From Anaerococcus sp. Marseille-Q5996 (GTDB lineage Bacteria; Bacillota; Clostridia; Tissierellales; Peptoniphilaceae), in the NCBI RefSeq assembly GCF_946893725.1, contig NZ_CAMPPE010000002.1:124001-188000 (forward strand): 64,000 nt of DNA, given 5' to 3'. Position 1 is the first letter of the stretch. Each line of letters begins with the position of its first letter. Below the pieces are notes generated by a model that was given only the letters and a program-made list of their open reading frames with translations, was not told where the DNA came from and did not search any database. A program made the position numbers and the translations under genes. Of the stretch, positions 45,735 through 54,719 are shown piece by piece.

Positions 45735-46800
45735 TAATAGACTATTCCTAGATGTTCACGCAATACAAACATTGCCACCTTCAAATATAAATAGAGATGA
45801 TACAGGAAGTCCAAAAACTTGCCAATATGGTGGGGTAAAAAGAGCTAGAGTTAGCTCCCAATCTTGGAAAAGAGCAATGAGAACTTATTTTTATGAACAA
45901 AGTGAGCAAGAAAATGTGGGAGTCAGAACAAAAGATATTGTACAGTTTGTAGCTGATAAAATAACTGAAATTGAACCTAGCAAAGAAGAAGATGCTTTTA
46001 GCTTAGCAGAAAAAATAATAAATGATGCTGGTGTAAAAACCAAAGATGGAAAAGCAAAAGCTCTTTTCTTTTTGGGAGATAGTCAGGCTAAAGAATTAGC
46101 AAAAGCTGCTATTGGGGGAAATAATGATAAAAAATATTTAAAAGAAATATTAAGAAATAATCCTGCCGTCGATATAGCCTTGTTTGGTAGAATGGTTGCA
46201 GATGATCCATCATTGAACGAAGACGCCTCAAGCCAAGTAGCTCATGCAATTTCAACTCACTCAGTAGATACAGAATTTGACTTCTTTACAGCAGTAGATG
46301 ACCTCGCACCAGAAGAAAATGCCGGTGCAGGCATGCTTGGAACAGTAGAATTTAATTCATCAACCCTATATAGATATGCAAATATAGCTGTCCATGAACT
46401 ATACAAACAATTAGAAAATAAAGAAGCTGTTCTAAGTACTAGCAAGTTATTTGTAAAGTCATTTGCAAATAGTCTTCCAACAGGAAAAGTAAATACATTT
46501 GCCAATCAAACCCTTCCTCAATTTGTAATGGTTACGTTAAGAGATGATAGACCAGTAAACTTAGTCTCAGCCTTTGAGAATCCGATAAGATCAAATGAAG
46601 GTTATGTAGAAAAATCTGTAAATGCATTGTTAAATGAAAATGAAAAGGTAGAAAAATTTGTAAACAAAGCTCAGAAAACATTTATCTTAGACTTAAATAA
46701 TTATAATTTTTCTTCTGATGAAATTGAAAATGAAAATTCATTAAATGAGTTAATAGATGATTTAGGTAATTTCCTAGACACAGAGTTATCAAATTGGTAG
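45727..46800 (+). CDS. casC: Cascade backbone subunit Cas7e/CasC
   Basis: Cas7 forms the six-copy backbone that holds the crRNA spacer. The 357-residue protein starts FLDVHAIQTLPPSNINRDDTGSPK, the family signature, followed by GGVKRARVSSQSWKRAMR and AISTHSVDTEFDFFTAVDDL. The position after cse2 and before cas5 is canonical. Confidence 0.96.
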   Translation: MSNNRLFLDVHAIQTLPPSNINRDDTGSPKTCQYGGVKRARVSSQSWKRAMRTYFYEQSEQENVGVRTKDIVQFVADKITEIEPSKEEDAFSLAEKIINDAGVKTKDGKAKALFFLGDSQAKELAKAAIGGNNDKKYLKEILRNNPAVDIALFGRMVADDPSLNEDASSQVAHAISTHSVDTEFDFFTAVDDLAPEENAGAGMLGTVEFNSSTLYRYANIAVHELYKQLENKEAVLSTSKLFVKSFANSLPTGKVNTFANQTLPQFVMVTLRDDRPVNLVSAFENPIRSNEGYVEKSVNALLNENEKVEKFVNKAQKTFILDLNNYNFSSDEIENENSLNELIDDLGNFLDTELSNW

Positions 46801-46809
46801 GGTGATTTT

Positions 46810-47526
46810 TTGAAAACAATACTATTAAAATTTGCAGGACCTCTTCAATCACGGGGAACTAATTCCCATTTTGAAACAAGGCAAACAGATCTATATCCGT
46901 CAAAAAGTGCATTAATAGGTCTAATAGCTGCAAGTTTTGGATACAAAAGAGACGAAGATAGTAAAATTAAAAAATTAAACGAACTAACATACGCAGTAAG
47001 AATAGATCAACAGGGAAATTTGTTAAGAGACTACCATATAGCACAAAAACTTAAAAATAACGGAAATTTTGAAAGGACTTATGTTACTAATCGTTATTAT
47101 CTGGAAGATGCAATATTTGTAGTAGCCTTAAGTCATGATGATGATAGATTTATCGATGAGATATATAAAAATATTCAGAATCCATATTTTCAAACATATA
47201 TGGGCAGAAGGTCATGTCCACCGCCAGTAGATTTTTTACTTGGAATTTTTGATGATAATATTTTAGATACATTAAAAAATTACCCTTGGCAGGCAAAAGA
47301 TTGGTATAAAAAATATAATGATAATGCTGTATCTTGCTATATAAATGCTTCTATTGAAAAAAATTTAAAAGTATCCAAAAGAAGAGATATGGTTATATCT
47401 TTTTCTCAAAAAGAAAGAAAATACCAATATAGAAATGAAAGCCAGTTAATAATAAATTTAATCGATCCATCAAGCGAAAATAATAATACCGTTTATGATG
47501 AGCATGATGCTTATGGAAGCCTTTAG
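46810..47526 (+). CDS. casD: Cascade subunit Cas5e/CasD, TTG start
   Basis: Cas5e caps the 5' handle of the crRNA. The 238-residue protein begins KTILLKFAGPLQSRGTNSHFETRQTD after a TTG start with a GGGTGA site six bases upstream. The conserved YPSKSALIGLIAASFGYKR and MGRRSCPPP segments are present. No ATG is available near the family start. It lies between cas7 and cas6e. Confidence 0.94.
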   Translation: MKTILLKFAGPLQSRGTNSHFETRQTDLYPSKSALIGLIAASFGYKRDEDSKIKKLNELTYAVRIDQQGNLLRDYHIAQKLKNNGNFERTYVTNRYYLEDAIFVVALSHDDDRFIDEIYKNIQNPYFQTYMGRRSCPPPVDFLLGIFDDNILDTLKNYPWQAKDWYKKYNDNAVSCYINASIEKNLKVSKRRDMVISFSQKERKYQYRNESQLIINLIDPSSENNNTVYDEHDAYGSL

Positions 47527-47537
47527 GAGGATTTATT

Positions 47538-49118
<1,581 letters not shown>

Positions 49119-49119
<1 letters not shown>

Positions 49120-50015
49120 TGCCATTTACAGTAATAACATTAAAAAAGACTCCTTCATCACTCCGTGGTGATCTTACAAAATGGATGCAAGAAATAGATA
49201 CAGGGGTATATATAGGAAACTTTAATAGCAAAGTAAGAGAAGAGCTTTGGAAAAGAGTAATAGAAAATGTAAAAGAAGGCGAAGCTACAATATGCTATGC
49301 TTCACGCAATGAAATAGGTTATGACTTTAAAACAAACAGCAAAGATATTTCTATTATAGATTTTGATGGCATACCTTTAGTAATGGTAGATAAAAAAGAA
49401 AAAATCAAAGTAAATGATCAAGCGAAATTAGGATACAGTAGAGCCTCAAAATTAAGAAAAGCACGACAATTTCAAAAACAAACAAAAAAATCACCATCAT
49501 ATGTAGTAATAGATATAGAAACAGATGGATTAGATTTTAATAAAAATAGTATAATAGAAATTGGATGTGTAAAACTCTATAATGGAAATTTAGAAGAATT
49601 TGCTACATCCATAAAAATAGATCATAGTTTACCTAAAGAAATAGTAAACCTTACCGGAATAACTGATGAGTTTTTAGAAAAAAATGGAGAAGATGAAAAA
49701 GAAGCTCTAAGAGAACTACTAGATTTTATCAAGGAGTTAACCATAGTAAATTACGGAAATAACTTTGATATTAATTTTTTAAATAAGTCTCTAAATAAAC
49801 ATAATTTAGGACATATAAAAAATCAGACCATAGACTTAATGAGATATGTAAAAAAAGAAAAAATAATGCTAGAAAACTATAAACTAGAAACAGCATTAAA
49901 ATCATATGGGATCGATAAAAAAGTACCACACAGGGCTCTAGCTGATGCCAGATTAACCTATGAGCTTTCAACAAAAGTAAATTTTTTTAAAGAAAAAATA
50001 AAATTGAAGGGCTAA
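49119..50015 (+). CDS. cas2: Cas2e fused to a DnaQ-type 3'-5' exonuclease
   Basis: Residues 1-95 are Cas2e (MPFTVITLKKTPSSLRGDLTKWM, VYIGNFNSKVREELW). After a basic linker (about 96-125), residues 127-290 form a DEDDh exonuclease with Asp132 and Glu134 in DIETDG, Asp217 in NNFDINFL, and His271 and Asp276 in HRALADA, all intact. This fusion is described for Streptococcus thermophilus type I-E, where the exonuclease is thought to trim prespacers. It is the last cas gene, and its stop lies 19 bases before the first repeat. Confidence 0.96.
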
Positions 50016-50034
50016 AAATAGGGATCTAATTACT

Positions 50035-51405
50035 GTTTATCCCGCATACGCGGGGGTGATCCTATACCATTACCATTTTTATTATCATCATTGAAGTTTA
50101 TCCCGCATACGCGGGGGTGATCCTATAGAAATGCTTTACATTTAACTAGAAAAAATGTTTATCCCGCATACGCGGGGGTGATCCTCAATAGATACATCAA
50201 ACAATTTTGATAGGTGTGTTTATCCCGCATACGCGGGGGTGATCCTAGATTATGAGAAAGACAAAATAGTTAAGTTAAGTTTATCCCGCATACGCGGGGG
50301 TGATCCTATGATGAGTGGATTAAGAAAAACAAATCCAACGTTTATCCCGCATACGCGGGGGTGATCCTATCTTCAATATCCATATCAAAGTACATAGAAT
50401 GTTTATCCCGCATACGCGGGGGTGATCCTATTCAAAAAACGAGCTTGAAATTTTCTCTAAACGTTTATCCCGCATACGCGGGGGTGATCCTATTCATTTC
50501 TCAATCCTTTCAAAACGTGGTATGTTTATCCCGCATACGCGGGGGTGATCCTTTTTAGAGGATGGATTTGAAGAAGTTAAGAACGTTTATCCCGCATACG
50601 CGGGGGTGATCCTACCAAGTTGCCTATACTCCAGCCACTCCTCACGTTTATCCCGCATACGCGGGGGTGATCCCGTAAGGGCTAGGGATACGCAAATTGT
50701 AAGATTGTTTATCCCGCATACGCGGGGGTGATCCTACTGATGCTGAAACGGGTGGTATTACTTATGAGTTTATCCCGCATACGCGGGGGTGATCCTACCT
50801 TGCACAGCCAAAGACAAACACGCCCCAGGTTTATCCCGCATACGCGGGGGTGATCCTTTTTTAAGGAATTTGATGAGGATGTTTCTTATGTTTATCCCGC
50901 ATACGCGGGGGTGATCCTAATCATTAGCTTGTTTTGTTAAATCTTCAACTGTTTATCCCGCATACGCGGGGGTGATCCTGTTATAGCAAATTTTGAAATC
51001 AATCGTAAATAGTTTATCCCGCATACGCGGGGGTGATCCTCAACTTAAAAAACATTATGCTTTGCAAGTTTCGTTTATCCCGCATACGCGGGGGTGATCC
51101 TGATAGGAGGCATATTGTTACGTACAAAAGTTAGTTTATCCCGCATACGCGGGGGTGATCCTCTTAATCAAAAGACCCTCCTATAGCACTAATAGTTTAT
51201 CCCGCATACGCGGGGGTGATCCTAAGGCTCGATGTTCTTTTGGTCCACCCCAGCTGTTTATCCCGCATACGCGGGGGTGATCCTATTTGGTTTCTTTGCA
51301 CTTTTTACATTAGCTAGTTTATCCCGCATACGCGGGGGTGATCCTGCACAATCCCATCTTTTTTATAGAAAATTCCAGTTTATCCCGCATACGCGGGGGT
51401 GATCC
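50035..51405 (+). CRISPR. type I-E CRISPR array, 23 repeats and 22 spacers
   Basis: The 28-base repeat begins GTTTATCCC and ends GGTGATCC, with a CCCGC-ATAC-GCGGG hairpin core. By eye all 23 copies are identical. Spacers are 33 bases, except the seventh (50429-50462), which is 34. Twenty-one of 22 spacers start with T and the eleventh starts with C, so T may be a 29th repeat base or a PAM-derived base. The repeat closely resembles the S. thermophilus CRISPR4 type and implies left-to-right transcription with a GUGAUCC(U) handle. No degenerate end repeat is seen. Spacer sources were not searched. Confidence 0.98.
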
Positions 51406-51688
51406 TATAATATGAATATGAGTTAGAAATGAATTCTAAACTCTTTCCTAGTCAGATTAAAGTCAATCAATTCTCTGATGTCCATAACGCCACCCATTAT
51501 GCACCTATTTATATTTGAATTCCGCGGGCGTTATGGATTTTTTTGATTTAAGGGCTTTATTAGATAAGCCTATACTCGTATAATGATTAATATCAAAAAT
51601 AGAGAGGTATTAAAGTATTACTATATATTTTTGTGGTGTATACTGACATGAGACCCTACCTTCATTTATAGAATACACGGAGGATTAT
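51406..51688. other. gene-free stretch between the array and hicB
   Basis: No supported gene is seen in these 283 bases. They hold an 11-base perfect inverted repeat at 51481-51491 and 51527-51537, which has its own entry. A TATACT -10 at 51639-51644 and a CGGAGG ribosome site in front of hicB are also present. No leader-like motif or further repeat is visible. Confidence 0.6.
51481..51543 (+). terminator. long-loop hairpin followed by T-run, downstream of the array
   Basis: TCCATAACGCC (51481-51491) pairs perfectly with GGCGTTATGGA (51527-51537), with 35 bases between, and is followed by TTTTTT. It could terminate the CRISPR transcript, or it could be the end of a small RNA. Confidence 0.5.
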
Positions 51689-52120
51689 ATGTTTGTAACT
51701 TATCCAGCTTTATTTTTAAAAGAAAAAGAAAGTGAATGCTATACTGTGACTTTCCCAGATTTGCAAGGGTGCGTTACTAGTGGAGATGATGTTTATGATG
51801 CATTAGAAATGGCGCAAGATGTTTTGGGCGCTTATCTATTCGAATATTATAATAAACCAAACGAGATGCCTAATTCATCAAAAATCGAAGATGTAGAAAT
51901 AAAAATCGATGATGATGACTTAGAATATTTTCAATATAACAGTAGTTTTAAAAACTATGTAACATTAGATTTATCTGAATACGTAAGAAAAACTAGCGTA
52001 AAAATAGTTGAAAAGACACTAACAATACCTAGCTATTTAAATCAAGCGTGAATTGAAAATAATATAAACTTCTCGTTAGTGTTACAAGAAGCTTTAAAAA
52101 AAGAATTACAAATTAAATAA
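51689..52120 (+). pseudogene. HicB-family antitoxin interrupted by an in-frame TGA
   Basis: HicB neutralises the HicA mRNA-cleaving toxin. Residues 1-70 are the partial RNase-H-like HicB domain (TYPALFLKEKE, VTFPDLQGCVTSGDDVYDALE). The C-terminal RHH part begins TLTIPSYLNQA and is cut by a TGA at 52049-52051. The same frame then continues for 22 codons with INFSLVLQEALKKEL, the expected end of the family, up to TAA at 52118. A single nonsense change is the simplest reading. No HicA gene is found on either side, so it is an orphan. Confidence 0.8.
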
Positions 52121-52132
52121 TCAAAATATTAT

Positions 52133-52155
52133 TAGCACCTTATGGTGCTATTTTT
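52133..52155 (+). terminator. terminator after hicB
   Basis: TAGCACC (52133-52139) pairs with GGTGCTA (52144-52150) around TTAT, followed by TTTTT. Confidence 0.85.
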
Positions 52156-52178
52156 ATGTGAAACAAGAAAGGCAATCA

Positions 52179-52445
52179 ATGGATAATAAATTAAATATTG
52201 TATATAAAAGTATAGATGAATTAATACCATATATAAATAATCCTAGAAATAATGAAAATGCAATCGATGCTGTAGCTTCATCAATTAAAAACTTTGGTTT
52301 TAAGCAGCCTATTGTGATAGATAGTAAAAATGAGGTGGTGGCGGGACATACAAGATTATTAGCTAGCAAGAAATTAGGTTTAGAAGAAGTTCCTCTTATA
52401 ATTGCTAGTGAACTGATCGATGCTAAAATAAGAGCTTTTATATAA
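52179..52445 (+). pseudogene. ParB-like domain fragment, probably from a phage DNA methyltransferase
   Basis: The 88-residue product begins NKLNIVYKSIDELIPYINNPRNNENAID and contains GFKQPIVIDSKNEVVAGHTRLLASKKLG, a complete ParB/Srx N-terminal domain with the GHTR motif. In phages this domain usually precedes an adenine-specific methyltransferase domain. Here the frame ends in TAA just where AFRLADNKT-like sequence is expected. The same frame continues with NIDKKAKL and no methyltransferase follows, so it is a truncated relic. The ATG at 52179 has AAAGG upstream. Confidence 0.7.
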
Positions 52446-52552
52446 AACATAGATAAGAAAGCGAAATTAAATGTACCTATAATACCATTTATAAAATCAA
52501 AGAATCGGGTGCAGGTATGTATAGGGGCGAGAAAAGATAGTCCCTTTTATAT

Positions 52553-52627
52553 GTGGTTATAGTTTATTAGTAAAACGCTATATATCCAATATAGAAAAGG
52601 CGGTGCGAGTCCGACCTAACCGCTCCA
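52553..52627 (+). tRNA. degenerate tRNA-Gly(UCC)-like gene with encoded CCA
   Basis: The sequence folds as a cloverleaf. The acceptor is GTGGTTA (52553-52559) with TAACCGC (52617-52623), the D-stem is GTTT/AAAC, and the anticodon stem is CTATA/TATAG with loop TATCCAA (anticodon TCC at 52585-52587). The T-arm is GGCGG-TGCGAGT-CCGACC with one bulged base. U73 and CCA (52625-52627) follow; U73 is typical of bacterial tRNA-Gly. Odd points are A instead of U33, no GG in the D-loop, and G instead of U55. It may be non-functional or a specialised phage tRNA-like RNA. Confidence 0.55.
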
Positions 52628-52665
52628 AAACTGCTAAAAATAGACAAAAAAAGACCACCAAATGC

Positions 52666-52694
52666 TTGCTCTCATATACTTTATGATGTATACT
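52666..52694 (+). promoter_or_regulatory. promoter of the small-peptide genes
   Basis: A -35 TTGCTC (52666-52671) and -10 TATACT (52689-52694) have an exact 17-base spacer, ahead of the first small hydrophobic-peptide gene. Confidence 0.6.
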
Positions 52695-52715
52695 GTGATC
52701 AGAAATGAGGAAGTA

Positions 52716-52814
52716 ATGAATTTAATAGAAAAAATAATAAGCCTTATAACGGCAATAATCAGTTTAGCAGCTGCGATTATAGCGTATAAGGCTAGTAAAA
52801 AAGAGGATAAATAA
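52716..52814 (+). CDS. 32-residue hydrophobic peptide, toxin- or holin-like
   Basis: The peptide has a short polar start (MNLIEK), one hydrophobic helix rich in Ile, Ala and Leu (about residues 7-23) and a Lys-rich tail (KASKKEDK). It has a GAGGA ribosome site and a good promoter. This layout matches type I toxin or putative holin-like toxin peptides of Firmicutes, but no family match can be claimed by eye. A hairpin (CCCC-TAATA-GGGG, 52823-52835) lies just after its stop. Confidence 0.45.
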   Translation: MNLIEKIISLITAIISLAAAIIAYKASKKEDK

Positions 52815-52870
52815 TTATCCTCCCCCTAATAGGGGTTATTAATATTATATTAAATTCATTAAAAAAATCA

Positions 52871-52969
52871 ATGATAATTAGAGTGATAGCATTGATAATT
52901 GCTATAATTGCCTTAGTAATTTCTATTAAGGCATATAGCAATACAAAAAATAACAATGACAGAAAATAA
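52871..52969 (+). CDS. second 32-residue hydrophobic peptide, related to the first
   Basis: This peptide has the same design as its neighbour: a helix of Ile, Ala, Leu and Val (about 4-19), then AY and a polar Asn/Lys tail. It aligns with the first in the segment around ALIIAIIALVISIKAY. The ATG at 52871 has no clear ribosome site. The frame is open upstream, and an ATT at 52844, eight bases after AGGGG, is an alternative start. Its 3' end overlaps the next gene by 14 bases. Confidence 0.35.
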   Translation: MIIRVIALIIAIIALVISIKAYSNTKNNNDRK

Positions 52970-53141
52970 AACTAGTGATGCCCAAATCAAAGCTAGTAAA
53001 AAGCGGAATGCTAAAAACCCAGATATAGTAAAAAAGTCTAGGTATAAATCAAGTGCAAAGATTTATATTAGAGATTGGGCAGATGAAGAAGATTTGAAAC
53101 AAATTGAAGAATGGATTAGACAAAGAAGAGATAATAAATAG
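52956..53141 (+). CDS. small phage-type RHH/Arc-like protein
   Basis: This 61-residue basic protein starts MTENKTSDAQIKASKKRNAKNPD, and the remainder is SAKIYIRDWADEEDLKQIEEWI. The pattern resembles small proteins found just upstream of phage terminase small-subunit genes, some annotated as antitoxin or RHH-type. Strong conservation of this arrangement is recalled from other prophages; the function is not known. It overlaps the preceding peptide gene and is followed by a terminator. Confidence 0.6.
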   Translation: MTENKTSDAQIKASKKRNAKNPDIVKKSRYKSSAKIYIRDWADEEDLKQIEEWIRQRRDNK

Positions 53142-53149
53142 TAAATTAA

Positions 53150-53174
53150 GGCGGGAATAAAAGCCCGTCTTTTT
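53150..53174 (+). terminator. terminator after the RHH-like gene
   Basis: GGCGGG (53150-53155) pairs, with one G-U pair, with CCCGTC (53164-53169), followed by TTTTT. Confidence 0.75.
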
Positions 53175-53233
53175 GCTTTAATCAAGATTATATATAGATG
53201 ATATATAGTTTATAAATCTTTATAAAAAAGGAG

Positions 53234-53767
53234 GTGTGCATTAATGTGGCTATTACCAATCAACAAGAGAAATTTATTGAAGAGATAATAAAAGAGAAAA
53301 GCTACTCAGATGCATATCGTTCAGCTTATCCTAAATCCAAAAAATGGAAAAATCAATCTGTAGCCTCTAAAGCATATCAATTACGAACGAAATCAGAAGT
53401 AAGTAAAAGAATTGAAGAACTTAGGGAAATTAAAAGGGCTGAATATGAAGAACATTTTATATATGACCCTGCAGAAAGTCAAAAAATGACGTATAATGCG
53501 ATGAAGCTTTCTTATCAAGATATGCAAATAAATGGAATACGCACTGCAAATACACAATTATTTTTATGTGCTAGAAAAGATTTGGAAGATAGGGAATAAG
53601 CTCGAATTAGCAGGGAGGCATACCAATCATTGAAAATCAAAAGACGCGAGGTGCAAATTGCTAAATTACAAGCGGAGATTGATAAAATAAAAGGTATAGG
53701 TGAAGAGATTGAGGATTTATCCGAGATCGAGGAGGAAATATACGGGCTGCTAGATGACAAGGAGTAA
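53234..53767 (+). pseudogene. phage terminase small subunit, broken by an in-frame stop
   Basis: TerS binds phage DNA and starts packaging. The N-terminal helix-turn-helix region (NQQEKFIEEIIKE, SYSDAYRSAYP, SVASKAYQLRTKSEVSKRIEEL) is clear. A TAA at 53597-53599 stops it, but the same frame continues with REAYQSLKIKRREVQIAKLQAEID and an acidic end up to TAA at 53765, the expected C-terminal part. The start is uncertain: GTG at 53234 or 53246, after AAAGGAGG. Confidence 0.72.
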
Positions 53768-53979
53768 AAAAAACAATAGACTTTGTCTTTAAAGAAAAGC
53801 ACAAGGAGTATATAAGACAAGCGACCAAGAATACCTACAACATAGCTGAGGGTGCGGTAAGGGCAGGTAAAACAGTAGATAATATTTTTGCTTTTGCCTC
53901 TGATATAAAAAGGACACACGATAGAATACACCTAGCCACAGGGTCGACATTAGCTAACGCCAAATTAAATATAGGTGAT
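53758..53979 (+). pseudogene. phage terminase large subunit, N-terminal fragment
   Basis: The frame reads DFVFKEKHKEYIRQATKN and then NIAEGAVRAGKTVDNIFAFA, which includes the Walker A motif of phage terminase ATPases, and ends at HLATGSTLANAKLNIGD. Homology stops at 53979 and intron-like or HNH sequence follows. The rest of the ATPase and nuclease domains are absent. No clear start codon is seen. It directly follows the terS relic. Confidence 0.7.
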
Positions 53980-54044
53980 GTTAACGGGAAAACCGAAAGA
54001 CAATCCCGTGGGAATACTATTAAATTACCCGAACGGAGTATGGA

Positions 54045-54290
54045 ATGAATAAAGAGTATAAAGAAAACGTCTCAAAGAGTTAACATGGACTGACGGAAGT
54101 TATTATGTGTCTAACTTGGGTCGAGTAATGAGTTTTCGTGGCTAGATGTAAACAATATCGATGGAGACAAAACAAACAATAGATTAGACAATTTAGAATA
54201 TTGCGCTAGAAAAGAAAATATGCAACATTTTGTTTATCCCTCACACATGGGAATCTATGTTCAGATAATATTAGAAATTGTTTACCCTAT
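54045..54290 (+). pseudogene. NUMOD4/HNH homing-endonuclease relic
   Basis: Pieces in different frames match a NUMOD4-HNH endonuclease. KRLKELTWTDGSYYVSNLGRVMSFRG (54070-54144 region) is the NUMOD4 motif, ended by a TAG. A second frame from 54145 gives NNIDGDKTNNRLDNLEYCARKENMQH, the HNH core and C-terminal motif. The segment between them is deleted and at least one frameshift lies near the start. Such genes ride in group I introns or free-standing in phage packaging genes. Confidence 0.7.
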
Positions 54291-54719
54291 GCAAATAGAA
54301 ATCTTTATGGGATAATTTCCGACCTTCTTCTCTTTATATATAAATGAAGGAGTATTTAATGAGTGTCAAAAAGGTGGTGATAATTATACCTTAGTTTAAA
54401 ATCGTTATCTGAATTATCCTAATCTTTCTTTTAAGGGCAAAGATATATTATTTAATTTATATAATAACTTTCAGATAATGGAATATATATTTTTATCAAC
54501 CATGAACTATAGTATGTAATTATTTTTTAAACAAAATATAAGGTTAGGAAAGGTAGTCCCCAATATAAAGATGATTGATAACTAAAATAATGCTAAAGAT
54601 TTGTCATTAATTTATATTATTATTTAGATGATAATAATCGTATCAAGGTAAAGGGAAAATGACATAGTCATACAACTTGGTATAATTATTGTATTAGCAC
54701 AGCTTAGAAAGGTTATTAA
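54291..54719. other. gene-free stretch before the ABC transporter
   Basis: No supported coding region is seen on either strand. The very AT-rich sequence is probably further decayed mobile DNA. The 3' end holds the ABC operon promoter, with TATAAT at 54681-54686. A short palindrome, ATGAC-ATA-GTCAT (54659-54671), lies near its -35 position. Confidence 0.6.
54659..54686 (+). promoter_or_regulatory. ABC transporter promoter with a possible operator
   Basis: The -10 TATAAT is at 54681-54686. The -35 region (TGACAT-like, 54660-54665) sits within the inverted repeat ATGAC/GTCAT (54659-54671), which would suit repressor binding. Confidence 0.5.

Noticed and set aside
50361-50558. A 65-residue open reading frame inside the CRISPR array
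   Set aside because: It repeats the translated CRISPR repeat (CLSRIRGGDP-type segments) and has no ribosome site, so it is an artefact of the array.
51406-51480. A leader on the right side of the CRISPR array
   Set aside because: The repeat orientation and the cas2 side argue against it, and the terminal repeat is followed by sequence with no conserved leader-like motif that I can identify; it cannot be fully excluded.
51600-51688. A hicA toxin gene upstream of hicB
   Set aside because: No frame of about 60 codons or HicA motif is present here or within 300 bases downstream of hicB.
54291-54719. Coding genes in the AT-rich stretch before the ABC operon
   Set aside because: Both strands carry frequent stops in all frames and no ribosome site with a followable frame, so nothing is annotated beyond the promoter.
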